Positions 29,315 to 40,696 of a stretch of 64,000 bases of DNA are shown piece after piece. The notes under the pieces are model-generated. The model had not been told where the DNA came from, did not search any database, and worked only from the letters and a program-made list of their open reading frames with translations. The translations under genes were made by a program, and so were the position numbers. Location: the NCBI RefSeq assembly GCF_005887555.1, contig NZ_VCIA01000001.1, positions 1,860,001 to 1,924,000 of the forward strand. The letters run 5' to 3'. This DNA is from Lentibacillus cibarius (lineage in GTDB: Bacteria; Bacillota; Bacilli; Bacillales; Amphibacillaceae). Every line of letters begins with the position of its first letter. The first letter of the stretch is position 1.

Positions 29315-30622
29315 TCAGATCCCTCCTTTTTGATTTGACGCAGCATCAAAGTCAATTTCTTGCCAGCTACCATTATATTTTATAAACCACGCCGGATTGA
29401 GCGTTATCACATCAGCACTGCTCTGATAAATAAGATTGTAGCCGACACGAATATCTTCTACATACGCAGACTCATACGTTTTGCTGTTTTTAAGGTAGTT
29501 ACTGACGTCTTTACCAGACGGAAGTTCTACTGGGTCGCTGCCAAGCAAATTGACCAAGCTGAATAATGGGCGGTTATACCGGTTGGGCTGACTAAGATCT
29601 TTAATCCTAAACTGTTGTTCCATGACAGATGTATGATTGCTGCCATAGACTGGATACCCATTATAGAACAACTGATAGCGAATGGTATTGGATGATGCAA
29701 TCACTTCCATCAGATGATACTCGTCCGTCCACCCCATGTGATTATTGATATTATTTTTGCTCATTTCCAATAACGTCGCTGGATCCACTCGTTCAAGCGG
29801 GGATTGGAGTGGATTCTGAAACTCCATTGTCCGTCTGTTTTCATAGACACGCATGATACCGCGTGCACTGTCGGTAAAATAAACCTCATTTTCATTTATC
29901 CGATTCCTACTGACGATATCCGGATTTCTGAACAGTGTATCGACCATTAAATTGGAACTTATTTCCTGTACTGCCACAGATCTACTGGTCATTTCAACCT
30001 TATATTTCGGTATATAAATCGTATTTTCACTTGTGTTAACCCGCAGATATTCTCTTAAGCCTTCAAACGTTGTAAGACGATTCCATAAGCGTTCATACTT
30101 CTTCGTATTATTCACCACTGCCGTCGCCTGCTCTTCGCCGTTACGGGACAAGAAAATGATATTTATGGATGAAGAATCCCGATTAAACGTAATAAAGATC
30201 CGTTCAAACCCCCAGTCAGGAAAAGTTTGGTCGGTGTTAAATGTAAACAGACTTCCGAGCATGTTCATTGGTATGGCATCCGGAAAGACGATTTCCAACT
30301 GATTGCCTTCTGATGGCCTGCCATTGCCTGTTCCAGTACGGAAATCATATAACACCCATGACTGCATATTCTGATAGAGTAGCTTGCTATTTTTCGGGTC
30401 CGTAAAACTATAATAATTTTGCCCGTTCCGAAAAATAATTGATTCCGGTTGAATGAGGCCTTTTACCGTTTGCTCTACTCCACCAAGCTCCACTCTTTCC
30501 TCGTATTGTTCCTCTGGGAAACTCTCCACTTCCGGTTTGTAATTCCACAGGGCAAAGGAAAGCAACAGACTGGCTCCAACCAGCAGCGACAATATAATTG
30601 ATTTGACGGTTTCAAGCTTCAT
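29315..30622 (-). CDS. walH: WalH (YycH) regulator of WalK
   Basis: A 435-residue protein with an N-terminal anchor (SIILSLLVGASLLLSFALW) and an extracytoplasmic YycH domain. It works with WalI to modulate the WalK sensor kinase. ATG 30622 is preferred to an upstream in-frame TTG because GGAGGGG is 6 nt from it; the walK stop TGA overlaps this ATG by one base (TGATG), a coupled start. Confidence 0.92.
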   Translation of the reverse strand: MKLETVKSIILSLLVGASLLLSFALWNYKPEVESFPEEQYEERVELGGVEQTVKGLIQPESIIFRNGQNYYSFTDPKNSKLLYQNMQSWVLYDFRTGTGNGRPSEGNQLEIVFPDAIPMNMLGSLFTFNTDQTFPDWGFERIFITFNRDSSSINIIFLSRNGEEQATAVVNNTKKYERLWNRLTTFEGLREYLRVNTSENTIYIPKYKVEMTSRSVAVQEISSNLMVDTLFRNPDIVSRNRINENEVYFTDSARGIMRVYENRRTMEFQNPLQSPLERVDPATLLEMSKNNINNHMGWTDEYHLMEVIASSNTIRYQLFYNGYPVYGSNHTSVMEQQFRIKDLSQPNRYNRPLFSLVNLLGSDPVELPSGKDVSNYLKNSKTYESAYVEDIRVGYNLIYQSSADVITLNPAWFIKYNGSWQEIDFDAASNQKGGI

Positions 30623-32448
30623 CAATTACCCCTCCGCTTCGTTGTCATTAGCGGAAGTGTAAAGAGAACGGTCGTCCCTTTACCTTCTTTACTTTTGGCC
30701 TTAATGGTTCCGTCGTGTGCTTCAATTATTTCCCTGGCAATGGCTAAGCCAAGGCCTGTACCACCAAGCTTGCGTGACCTTGCTTTATCAGCACGATAAA
30801 AACGGTCAAAGATTTTATCAACCTTCTCCCGCGGGATGCCCATGCCCTCGTCCGTGACACTCACCAGTAACCGACCTTGCTGTTTCATTGCTTTAAAACG
30901 GATCGTACCACCTTCAGGCGAATACTTAATCGCATTAGAAATGACATTGTCGAGCACCTGAAACATTTTGTCCCTATCCATCCAGACAGTGTATTCGGTA
31001 TCCGGCAATTCACGCTTAAGTGTTATTTCTTCTGTCACGTTCATTTCAAACCGATCAATGACATGGTGGAAGAAAGCAACAAAGTCTGTTTGTTCTTTTT
31101 TCAATTCATAATCCTTGTTGTCCATCCTAGAAAGTTGAAGCAGGTCGTTAACCATACGAATCATGCGCTCTGTCTCATTTCTAGTAACTTCCAGAAACCT
31201 CGGGGCAATTTCTTTGTTTTCCCATGCACCTTCTGTCAATGCTTCAATATAACTCCGCATGGTTGTCAACGGTGTCCTTAGTTCATGTGATACATTGGAA
31301 ACAAATTCACGGCGCTCCTGCTCAATTTTTTCCTGTTCTGTTACATCACTGATGACTGTTATAAATCCGCTAATGTCGTTTTCCTCATCTGAAACAGTTG
31401 AAAACTTAGCGCGAATCAGGAAAATAGTGTCATCATCACTGAAATCTATAATCATAGAACCACTATCAGGAAGTTCGGAAATATCAACTGCATTTTCATC
31501 AAGTCCCAGCACATCAACCAGGAATTCTCCCTCTGCATCATCAGGACTTCTGTTAATCAAAGTAGATGCAGCATCATTAAGTAATGTAATCACGCCATTC
31601 CGGTCCGTTGCTATAACGCCATCAGACATATTGGATAAGACCGAACCTAATTTCCGCTTCTCCTCTTCGGTTAGTGCCCTGGAGTGTTTCAATTTTGCTG
31701 TGAGATCGTTAAACGACTCAGCCAGCTGCCCAATTTCATCTTTCCCGTACACATTAACCATTTGGGAAAAATCTTCTTTAGCCAACGTTTGTGCCTGTTT
31801 GCGCATTTCCTTAATTGGTTTCGTTATGGTCCGTGCCACCAGTATTCCGAGTAAAGCGGAAACCGTGACTGCTAAAATGGAGCCTTGCAGGAAAATGCGG
31901 TTAATGTTTTCCAACTGGCTATAAACGCCTTCAAGCGATGCCTCAATATAAAGCGCACCCACCTGTGTATCTTCATTATCATAAATGGGGACCGCTCGCA
32001 CATAAATTAGGTTTCTTTCTCTGTTGTATTGCTTTTTTTCATCTGGACTGCCATAAAGGACAGCACTCCTAACAATTTCATTCGTCAACTTTTTTCCGAT
32101 GTTTATGTTACCCGTATTATTGCTTGAGGCAATGATTCTGCTTTGCATATTCACAACTTGAATATTGATAATATCCTCAGTGTCATTAATGCTAATGATG
32201 TTTTGCACTTCTTGAGAAAGCGTTGGTTCTTCGCCGTCCTCGGAACGATCTTTGCTAAACGCCTGTGTAAGATTAACCTTAAGGATGTCCACACTGGCAC
32301 CAATGGACTGCTCAAAATTATCATTCAGTTCACTTTCCAGTCCCCGTGCAAAGTAAGCACTAATGACCTGAATGGAGATAAGCAGCAACAGAATGAAGAC
32401 AATAATGAATTTCAGTTGTATCGAGCGGAAAAAACCTACTTTATTCAT
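30622..32448 (-). CDS. walK: WalK essential sensor histidine kinase
   Basis: A 608-residue kinase of full length: TM1 at ~11-31, an extracytoplasmic PAS-like domain, TM2 at ~186-206, HAMP at ~208-260, PAS from ~265, HisKA with the phospho-accepting His388 (SNVSHELRTPLTT), and a HATPase domain with N, G1 (DEGMGIPREKVDKIF) and G2 (GGTGLGLAIAREI) boxes. It senses cell-wall state (lipid II or muropeptide-linked signals in B. subtilis and staphylococci) and phosphorylates WalR. It lies 9 nt after walR. Confidence 0.97.
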   Translation of the reverse strand: MNKVGFFRSIQLKFIIVFILLLLISIQVISAYFARGLESELNDNFEQSIGASVDILKVNLTQAFSKDRSEDGEEPTLSQEVQNIISINDTEDIINIQVVNMQSRIIASSNNTGNINIGKKLTNEIVRSAVLYGSPDEKKQYNRERNLIYVRAVPIYDNEDTQVGALYIEASLEGVYSQLENINRIFLQGSILAVTVSALLGILVARTITKPIKEMRKQAQTLAKEDFSQMVNVYGKDEIGQLAESFNDLTAKLKHSRALTEEEKRKLGSVLSNMSDGVIATDRNGVITLLNDAASTLINRSPDDAEGEFLVDVLGLDENAVDISELPDSGSMIIDFSDDDTIFLIRAKFSTVSDEENDISGFITVISDVTEQEKIEQERREFVSNVSHELRTPLTTMRSYIEALTEGAWENKEIAPRFLEVTRNETERMIRMVNDLLQLSRMDNKDYELKKEQTDFVAFFHHVIDRFEMNVTEEITLKRELPDTEYTVWMDRDKMFQVLDNVISNAIKYSPEGGTIRFKAMKQQGRLLVSVTDEGMGIPREKVDKIFDRFYRADKARSRKLGGTGLGLAIAREIIEAHDGTIKAKSKEGKGTTVLFTLPLMTTKRRGN

Positions 32449-32457
32449 GAACCAATT

Positions 32458-33162
32458 CTACTCCTGTTCAGGGTTACGCAAATAGTAGCCAACCCCACGA
32501 CGGGTCACAATCCATGTTGGGTTACTTGGATTGTCCTCAATTTTTTCACGGAGGCGACGGACAGTTACATCGACTGTCCGGACATCACCGAAATAGTCAT
32601 AGCCCCAGACCGTTTCCAGCAAGTCCTCACGTGTCATTACCTGGCCGATATGGCGGGCAAGATAGTGAAGCAGTTCAAATTCACGATGCGTTAATTCAAC
32701 GTGGTCCCCATCGCGTGTAACCGCATAAGCATCGGGGTGAATCTCTAGCCTGCCGATTTGGATGTTTTTCGTTGTTTTTACGCCGTCATCAGGAATCTGC
32801 TCCTGTCTGCGCAAATTCGCTTTCACCCTTGCAATCAACTCCCGGTTGCTGAAAGGTTTCGTCACGTAATCATCTGCACCAAGCTCGAGACCAAGTACTT
32901 TATCAATTTCAGCATCTTTTGCAGTCAGCATGATAATTGGCATGGACTGTGTTTTGCGGATTTCCCTGCAGACTTCATTGCCGTCCTTGTTCGGAAGCAT
33001 GATATCAAGCAAAATCAGATCCGGCTCCTCCGCCTTCGCAAGTCTGATTGCTTCCTCTCCATCGTAAGCCACGACCACTTCATATCCTTCTTTATCTAAA
33101 TTGAATTGTAAAATGTCTGCTATCGGTTGTTCATCATCTACTACCAGTATTTTTTGACTCAT
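32458..33162 (-). CDS. walR: WalR essential response regulator
   Basis: A 234-residue OmpR-family regulator: receiver with phosphorylation site Asp53 (LILLDIMLP), conserved T (IMLTAK) and K (VTKPF), then a winged-helix DNA-binding domain ([14 protein letters not shown]). It controls peptidoglycan hydrolase genes. ATG 33162 ([10 protein letters not shown]) is chosen because GGAAG lies 8 nt upstream and the family begins there; the frame stays open for another 39 codons upstream, but that extension is not conserved. First gene of walRKHIJ-htrC. The 178 nt upstream of the start, up to the M23 terminator, include TTGACC at about 33298, with no convincing -10. Confidence 0.97.
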   Translation of the reverse strand: MSQKILVVDDEQPIADILQFNLDKEGYEVVVAYDGEEAIRLAKAEEPDLILLDIMLPNKDGNEVCREIRKTQSMPIIMLTAKDAEIDKVLGLELGADDYVTKPFSNRELIARVKANLRRQEQIPDDGVKTTKNIQIGRLEIHPDAYAVTRDGDHVELTHREFELLHYLARHIGQVMTREDLLETVWGYDYFGDVRTVDVTVRRLREKIEDNPSNPTWIVTRRGVGYYLRNPEQE

Positions 33163-33340
33163 AACTGTCACTTCCTTTGTAAAAGGTTGTTCAAGACCCG
33201 GGAATATAACTCCGGATTCGTTTTCTTTCTGTTGTTTAAATGCATTAACGTTCTTATGCTCCATTCTATCGTACTTCACATAAAATGTCTTATATTAGTG
33301 GTCAAAAATCGGAACCTATAAGAGGTAGAGAGGTCAAATT

Positions 33341-33383
33341 GAATAAAAAGACTGACTCAGCCTAATTTGCATGAGTCAGTCTT
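33341..33383 (-). terminator. Terminator of the M23 endopeptidase gene
   Basis: Perfect 12-bp stem (33348-33359 / 33372-33383) with a 12-nt loop, followed on the minus strand by TTTTATTC. It separates the M23 gene from the wal operon. Confidence 0.85.
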
Positions 33384-33490
33384 GGATTTGTTTTTTACTG
33401 AAGCCGTCTAGAGTCTCTGTGGATACGGGCTGATTGTGCCAAACCTCTATTAACATTTATTCAAGGGCAACAGTCTTTAGAAAACAATCA

Positions 33491-34981
33491 TTAATGAAGA
33501 TAATTACTTGGATGCTGCAGCGAACCATTCTTGTACACTTCAAAGTGCAAGTGCAGTCCTGTTGAGTCTCCTGTTGAGCCCATGACTCCGATTTTCCGCC
33601 CTTTTTCAATCGTCTGACCCGGGCTAACGCCAATGGATGAAAGATGCGCATAAACAGTGCGCATGCCATTGTTATGGTCAATCACAATTTTATTGCCATA
33701 ACCGCCGGACCAGCCTGCAGAAACAACGGTACCATTATCGGCGGCAAGTATGGAGCGATTACTTGGCCCTGCAATGTCCATTCCTTTATGCATCGAGCCC
33801 CAGCGCATACCTACGTGACTGCTAACATAGCCGCCAACAGTAGGCCAACGCAAATTACCTGTCCCACGTGACGGGATTACTTTTGTTCCCTTCACGATAA
33901 TCTTTTTTACTGGCTCTTTCGTTACCTCTTTCTGAACAACTTTCCTGTCTGCTATAGCACCATTGCGTTTTTGCAGCGCATAGTGAACCAATTTCTTGCC
34001 TTCTTGGCCATTCTGTTTTACTTTCTTGTCGCCTTTATAAAGTTCATCTGACTTAATGACTTTTGTTTCATAATCGATGGTTTCTTCAACCTTTTTTTCC
34101 TTTTTAACAATGACATCAACAAATGGTTTATAATCCGTTACGTGAATTTCCTGGTCGATCTGCAAAACGGATGATTCGTTTAATCCGTCATTCAGTTCTA
34201 GTAGTTTATCAAGTGTCAAATCGTAGGTCTTCGCAATCTCTACAAGTGTTTCCCCTTTTTTAACTTTATGTACCTTATCCGCCAGGGTGCCCTTCTCTAA
34301 CTTCTTCAGACCCTGTTGCTCGGTTAAAATGTTGGATGGCCTAGCCTTTTGATCAGATAGTGAAACTTTTTCCGACAGAATAACGTCTGTAATAATAGAA
34401 TCACCGATACCTAAGTTATCCGTATCCTGTTGCTCGTTAACAAGCGCCTGTAATTCATGACCAGTCTGTTCACTTTCTGTGTCCTTTGGTGCTAGTTTCT
34501 CTAGTATTTTCTTATCGACGTATTTTTCCTTATATGCCTTGAGAGCTTGTTTTGCCTCTTCTTTACTTTTAAAGTAGCCGACGCGGTTGCCTCCAATGTT
34601 CAATTCAACCGCCTCTGCTTTAACGGACAGTTCGTCTTTTAAATAGCTACTAACTTCTCGATTATTATACGAAGGATTAAACACACGCTCTGGTATCAAT
34701 GAAACTTGTTCACCGATATCCAGGGGAAAATCCTTGAATTCAGTTTCTTTCTTTTCAACTTTCGTATCCATTAAAGTCTGGATTGCTTTTTTATCATTCA
34801 CTTTTCCAACATGTTTACCGTCAACGTAAACGTGGAATATTTTCTCCAAATCCCCGTCTCCTTCTGCTGCAAATACTGTCGGAAAAGTCAATGAAAGACC
34901 TAAACATGTCATAACTGTGATTTTTTTCAGCATCTGCCCTTTCTTTGAGGAACGATGGGGCATTTCTTTTCTGTTAAACAA
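33491..34981 (-). CDS. LysM-G5-M23 peptidoglycan endopeptidase
   Basis: A secreted cell-wall hydrolase of about 496 residues. A signal peptide (TVMTCLGLSLTFPTVFAAEG) lies at residues ~17-40. A LysM domain (VHKVKKGETLVEIAKTYDLT) near residue 237 binds glycan, a G5-like region (PFVDVIVKKEKKVEETIDYE) follows, and a C-terminal M23 domain has HKGMDI and HLHFEV zinc motifs, suggesting DD-endopeptidase activity. The start is unsure: TTG 34981 has a GGGGGAGA SD, while an ATG at 34948 starts closer to the signal peptide. Position beside walR and a WalR-like motif upstream suggest membership of the Wal regulon. Confidence 0.9.
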   Translation of the reverse strand: MFNRKEMPHRSSKKGQMLKKITVMTCLGLSLTFPTVFAAEGDGDLEKIFHVYVDGKHVGKVNDKKAIQTLMDTKVEKKETEFKDFPLDIGEQVSLIPERVFNPSYNNREVSSYLKDELSVKAEAVELNIGGNRVGYFKSKEEAKQALKAYKEKYVDKKILEKLAPKDTESEQTGHELQALVNEQQDTDNLGIGDSIITDVILSEKVSLSDQKARPSNILTEQQGLKKLEKGTLADKVHKVKKGETLVEIAKTYDLTLDKLLELNDGLNESSVLQIDQEIHVTDYKPFVDVIVKKEKKVEETIDYETKVIKSDELYKGDKKVKQNGQEGKKLVHYALQKRNGAIADRKVVQKEVTKEPVKKIIVKGTKVIPSRGTGNLRWPTVGGYVSSHVGMRWGSMHKGMDIAGPSNRSILAADNGTVVSAGWSGGYGNKIVIDHNNGMRTVYAHLSSIGVSPGQTIEKGRKIGVMGSTGDSTGLHLHFEVYKNGSLQHPSNYLH

Positions 34982-35062
34982 TGCTGTTCTCCCCCTTGCC
35001 AACACTTTATATCAATTATTTGGCAATACTTCTAAATTCCTCTATCAATTTACCATAATTCT

Positions 35063-35124
35063 ACTAGCAGTAAAATAGTGCTAGTCCAAATGTAATCAAA
35101 TTGTATAATGGATTACATTTTTTT
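35063..35124. promoter_or_regulatory. Hairpins and WalR-like motif upstream of the M23 gene
   Basis: This 350-base gap between purA and the M23 gene holds a 7-bp inverted repeat ACTAGCA/TGCTAGT (35063-35085), a perfect 10-bp hairpin (35088-35097/35111-35120) followed by T, and TGTAAT-N5-TGTATA at 35091-35107. That last motif is one base off the WalR consensus TGTWAH-N5-TGTWAH. It lies about 110 nt before the M23 start. Confidence 0.4.
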
Positions 35125-35282
35125 ACAGAAACAGCTTTGTTTTGCAATCATAAAGGCATATTTAATGGAAATATGGAGGAATTTATTACATTTATATTAC
35201 AAAAAGTGACAAAAGGTAATAATAGATTGCTAACAACAGCAATCAAGGGCTTCATAGGCTATGGTAATTTTTCTTTTCGCCA

Positions 35283-35320
35283 AACAAATAAAGCCTCCAT
35301 CCAAGTAGACAGAGGCTTTT
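35283..35320 (-). terminator. Terminator of purA
   Basis: AAAGCCTC/GAGGCTTT (35290-35297, 35312-35319) flanked by T runs on both strands, 38 nt beyond the purA stop. Confidence 0.8.
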
Positions 35321-35357
35321 TTAGAAGATAAGAAACTATAAAATTTTGCGATATGAT

Positions 35358-36662
<1,305 letters not shown>

Positions 36663-36694
36663 TTAACATTTGTTTTTCCATTATCAACAGTGTA

Positions 36695-36769
36695 ATTCTA
36701 TCAGTAATAAGCCTTTCTGTCAAACTAAACACGAACGATATCACGAATCTATCAACTATCATTCGTTAA
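36695..36769 (-). promoter_or_regulatory. purA promoter with a PurR double box
   Basis: On the minus strand TTGACA (36723-36718), a 17-nt spacer and TAGAAT (36700-36695) form a SigA promoter. Directly upstream, inverted CGAA-containing boxes at 36728-36739 (AACACGAACGAT) and 36758-36769 (complement TTAACGAATGAT) are separated by 18 nt. This matches the paired PurBoxes (AWWWCGAACWWT, 16-17 nt apart) bound by the PRPP-responsive repressor PurR in B. subtilis. Confidence 0.75.
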
Positions 36770-36789
36770 ATGATTTTTATCATTATTAA

Positions 36790-36824
36790 ATAAAAAAACC
36801 AGCTCCATAATAATGAAACTGGTT
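36790..36824 (-). terminator. Terminator overlapping the end of dnaC
   Basis: AACCAG/CTGGTT (36797-36802, 36819-36824) followed on the minus strand by a seven-T run; the stem overlaps the dnaC stop codon. Confidence 0.8.
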
Positions 36825-38196
36825 ATGCTTGGACAGGTTGCGGCGGGACATCACTTTCCGAATAACGGTGATCGAGATCAACGAATTTATTATATTCTTT
36901 AACAAAAGCCAACTCGACATTCCCCACCGGACCGTTCCGCTGCTTAGATATAATGATTTCAATAATATTTTGTTTTTCCGATTCCTGATCGTAATAATCA
37001 TCCCGGTACAGGAAGCCAACGATATCAGCATCCTGCTCAATACTTCCGGACTCGCGCAAGTCAGACATCATCGGACGCTTATCCTGACGTGCCTCCACAC
37101 CACGAGAGAGCTGTGATAAGGCGATTAACGGAACATTCAATTCACGCGCGAGTCCCTTTAGTGCACGCGATATTTCCGAAACTTCCTGCTGTCTGTTTTC
37201 ACGGGAATTTCCATTGCCTTGAATAAGCTGCAAATAGTCAATCAAAATCATGCCAAGACCTTGTTCCTGCTTCAAGCGCCGACATTTCGAGCGAATCTCG
37301 CTGACACGGATACCAGGGGAGTCGTCAATATAAATACCTGCGTTAGAAAGGCTCCCCATAGCCATAGTCAGCTTGCTCCAGTCGTCGTCTTCAAGTTTTC
37401 CAGTCCGCAACCGCTGTGCATCAATATTGCCTTCAGCACAAAGCATACGAGACACAAGCTGATCTGCCCCCATTTCAAGACTGAAAATCGCCACATTTTC
37501 ATCCGTTTTTATAGCAACGTTCTGTGCGATATTCAATGCAAAAGCCGTTTTACCGACAGACGGGCGGGCGGCAATAATAATCAAATCGTTACGCTGGAAT
37601 CCGGACGTAATTTGATCTAAGTCACGAAAACCTGTTGCGATTCCTGTAATATCCCCATCATGATGATGGAGTTGTTCAATATTATCATAGACATCAATAA
37701 GAACGTCTTTAATAGCTTTGAAATTTCCGGTGTTTTTCCGACCAGATACTTCAAGTATATTCTTCTCCGCCTCATTCAAGACATTTTCCACATCATCTTC
37801 ACTGGAAAAGCCTGATGTGACAATATCTGTCGCGGTTCTGATTAGTCGGCGGAGCAATGCCTTCTCTTCTACGATTTGGCTATAATAAACGATATTGGCT
37901 GATGTTGGAACACTACCGGCCAAATCGGACAAATAAGCAACACCGCCGACTTCATCGAGCTTTTTTTCATTTGATAGAAGCGTTGTCACCGTTACAATAT
38001 CAATCGGTTCACCTCTGTCGGTCAATTTCAGCATAGCATCAAAAATCCGCTGGTGACTAGCCCGGTAAAAATCGTCTGGCATCAAGCGTTCAGCAGCTGA
38101 TGGCATGGCATCGGGGTCCAAAAAGATAGCCCCGATGACTGCCTGTTCAGCTTCAATGTTATGTGGTGGTGTCCGGTCATTCCAAAGTTCACTCAC
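36823..38196 (-). CDS. dnaC: Replicative DNA helicase (DnaB family)
   Basis: A 457-residue hexameric 5'-3' helicase of the replisome, called DnaC in B. subtilis. The N-terminal domain starts MSELWNDRTPPHNIEAEQAV; the RecA-like domain has Walker A AARPSVGKTAFALN at about residue 207 and Walker B MILIDYLQLI. Start is GTG 38196, with AAAGGGGGG upstream, matching the family N terminus better than the longer frame. It follows rplI, as in B. subtilis. Confidence 0.97.
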   Translation of the reverse strand: MSELWNDRTPPHNIEAEQAVIGAIFLDPDAMPSAAERLMPDDFYRASHQRIFDAMLKLTDRGEPIDIVTVTTLLSNEKKLDEVGGVAYLSDLAGSVPTSANIVYYSQIVEEKALLRRLIRTATDIVTSGFSSEDDVENVLNEAEKNILEVSGRKNTGNFKAIKDVLIDVYDNIEQLHHHDGDITGIATGFRDLDQITSGFQRNDLIIIAARPSVGKTAFALNIAQNVAIKTDENVAIFSLEMGADQLVSRMLCAEGNIDAQRLRTGKLEDDDWSKLTMAMGSLSNAGIYIDDSPGIRVSEIRSKCRRLKQEQGLGMILIDYLQLIQGNGNSRENRQQEVSEISRALKGLARELNVPLIALSQLSRGVEARQDKRPMMSDLRESGSIEQDADIVGFLYRDDYYDQESEKQNIIEIIISKQRNGPVGNVELAFVKEYNKFVDLDHRYSESDVPPQPVQA

Positions 38197-38253
38197 TGGT
38201 TTCCCCCCTTTATCGAGGGACAAATACTTTGCAGTTGCTGAAACATAATTTAA

Positions 38254-38700
38254 TTATGCCTCCACAACATGCACGTTGATCGTTCCGGTAACTTCCTGAT
38301 GCAACTTGACCGGCACCTTCGTATAACCGAGTGTACGAATAGGTTCATCCAGCTCGATTTTTCGTTTGTCAATTTTATAACCATAATCTTTTTTAAGGGT
38401 ATCGGCAATGTGTTTGGACGTAATAGACCCAAACAAACGACCACTATCCCCTGATTTTGCTCTGATTTCAACATCTAAGTCTGCCAGTTCATTTTTAAGC
38501 AGTTCTGCTTCTTTTTTCCGTTCATCTTCTTGCTGTTGCTGTTTCTTCTTCTTGGCTTCCAATGCTTTCATGTTCCCTGGCGTTGCTTCTTCTGCTAAAT
38601 TGTTCTTCAGGAGGTAATTGCGGGCATACCCATCAGAAACATCTTTCACTTCGTCTTTTTTCCCTTTGCCTTTAACATCTTTTTTAAATATTACTTTCAT
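38254..38700 (-). CDS. rplI: 50S ribosomal protein L9
   Basis: A 148-residue protein with the bL9 signature ([17 protein letters not shown]) near the N terminus, a lysine/glutamate-rich connecting helix and the C-terminal domain. Binds 23S rRNA near the L1 stalk base. Its ATG overlaps the gdpP stop by 4 nt (ATGA), so its translation is coupled to gdpP; the gdpP frameshift could therefore reduce L9 expression. Confidence 0.97.
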   Translation of the reverse strand: MKVIFKKDVKGKGKKDEVKDVSDGYARNYLLKNNLAEEATPGNMKALEAKKKKQQQQEDERKKEAELLKNELADLDVEIRAKSGDSGRLFGSITSKHIADTLKKDYGYKIDKRKIELDEPIRTLGYTKVPVKLHQEVTGTINVHVVEA

Positions 38701-40669
38701 TCTGTTTCCCCTCCAGTAAAGTATTCATCCAATAAATCTTTCAATAATGCCTCAGCATCATCCATGGTTGTATCCTCAATCTGTGTCGCGGCGTTGGTCA
38801 GGTGTCCTCCGCCGTTCATCTTTTCCATGATAACCTGAACATTCACATCGCCAAGTGAGCGTGCACTTATCCCGATTCTGCCATCGTCACGTTCGGAAAT
38901 GACAAAAGATGCGTTAATTCCGCTCATGGTTAGTAATGTATCAGCAGCTTGCGCAATCAGCACGCTGCCATAGACCTCTCCAGGTTTACCTTTAGCGATA
39001 GCAAGCGAGTCACGGTATATTTGCGCACGCTCAATTAACTTGCTTCTTTTAACGTAAATATCAAGATCTTCCTTCATGAACCGCTGCACTACTACCGTAT
39101 CTGCACCTTTTGATCGCAAATAAGAGGCAGCATCGAACGTACGCGATCCCGTCCGAAGTGTAAAACTCTTGGTATCAACAATAATGCCGGATAAAAGTGC
39201 TGTTGCCTCCAACATTCTTAATTTAAGTGTCTGCGGCTGATATTCGAGCAATTCAGTTACAAGCTCCGCCGTTGAAGATGCATATGGCTCCATATAAACA
39301 AGCGTAGGATTTTCTATAAATTCCTCTGCTCGGCGGTGGTGGTCAATAACCACTTTGTATTCAGTCTTATTTAACAGCTTCTCATTTGCAACCATGGTTG
39401 GCTTGTGTGTATCAACTACAACAACGAGACTTCGGCTAGTAACCAGTGCCTCCGATTCGTCCGGTTCGATAAAGTGTTTCCACAGTTCTTCATCTTTTTT
39501 CATTTCGTCGACAAACCGATAAACACCTGTGTTAACATCTTCAGGGTCAAACACAATATATCCTTCAACATCATTAGCTTTGGCAATGTTTAAGATGCCG
39601 ATTGCAGCACCGAACGAATCCATGTCCGGCGATTTATGCCCCATAATGATGACATTATCACTTTCTCGAACGAGTTCCTTCAAGGCATGTGAAATAACGC
39701 GTGCCCTTACCCTCGTTCGCTTCTCCATTGGGTTCGTACGGCCGCCGTAAAACCGTACTTTACCTACTCCATCTTTTATAGCAACTTGGTCTCCACCCCG
39801 GCCTAGAGCCAAATCAAGACTTGACTGTGCCATCTCACCAAGGTCAGGTAGCAAGTTGTCCCCAATGCCAATTCCGATACTCAATGTGATTGGAATATTC
39901 TGTTCGGCATTCAGTTCACGAACTTCATCAAGTATATCAAATTTTGCCTTTTCCAGCTGATTCAATGTTTCCTTTGTTAAAACTGCAATAAATCGATCTT
40001 GTGATGTTCGTTTCAAATAGATCCGTAATCAGTTGACCAGCTGTTCAAAACGGACGTAACTTTCGAATTCAGCTGACTTTTAAGCGTATCATCCATATTC
40101 TGGGTAATCTCTTCATAGTTATCAAGATAAATAATGGCGATTACGGTTTTCTCATTTTCATAACGTGTTTCAATCTCGGATTGTACGGTACGATCAGATA
40201 AATATAAGAGCCGTTCATCCTTCCTTATAGATACCTGGAATTGGTAACCCTGTAATTCAAGCCAAACTTCATCGTCCGCTTCTTTAATACGCGATACAAG
40301 GTCATCTGAGAGTACATTCAATGACATACCGACAAGCGTATCTTCCTCAGCAAAACGATTCATATATGGATTTGCCCACTCTATCATGTACTCGTCATTG
40401 AACAAGATAATTCCAATCGGCATCTCCAGCAATGCTTCTTCCCCTACACGTTTAACACGATGGGAAAGTGTTTCAATATACCTTTGTCTTTCATTCTGCA
40501 GCTTTCGTTCCGACTGGATACTGTAGTAAACCGAAACGGCCAAAATCACCGTCATCACTAGTCCCAATATCCATTGAAAGTACCAAATAAACCCTACAAT
40601 AACAACCGCTATAAAATAAAGCAACCACAAATGGGCGGTTAATGACGGTTTTCGTTGAAAGTCCTGCAT
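38697..40669 (-). pseudogene. gdpP: GdpP c-di-AMP phosphodiesterase, split by a one-base frameshift
   Basis: The first frame (40669-40013, 218 residues) carries the two TM segments and PAS domain and stops after SWSTDYGSI. The second (40016-38697, ~439 residues) carries the degenerate GGDEF region and an intact DHH-DHHA1 module (GHKSPDMDSFGAAIG, VVIDHH, GGGHLTNAA). Inserting one base near 40018-40022 joins them as YGIYLKRTSQDRF, matching the continuous family sequence of about 657 residues. GdpP degrades c-di-AMP, affecting potassium/osmolyte balance and cell-wall stress. A TTG at 40016 with no evident SD could start the second part, giving a soluble DHH fragment. Real mutation or base-calling error cannot be distinguished here. 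Confidence 0.9.
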
Positions 40670-40696
40670 ATCATCAGCTCCTACCTAAACTCCAGC

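Noticed and set aside
33163..33279. 39-codon N-terminal extension of walR
   Set aside because: Not part of the family; a proper SD and the canonical [10 protein letters not shown] start lie downstream.
35112..35127. A second WalR motif (TGTAAA/TGTAAT on the minus strand)
   Set aside because: Spacing is 4 nt, not the 5 nt required by the consensus.
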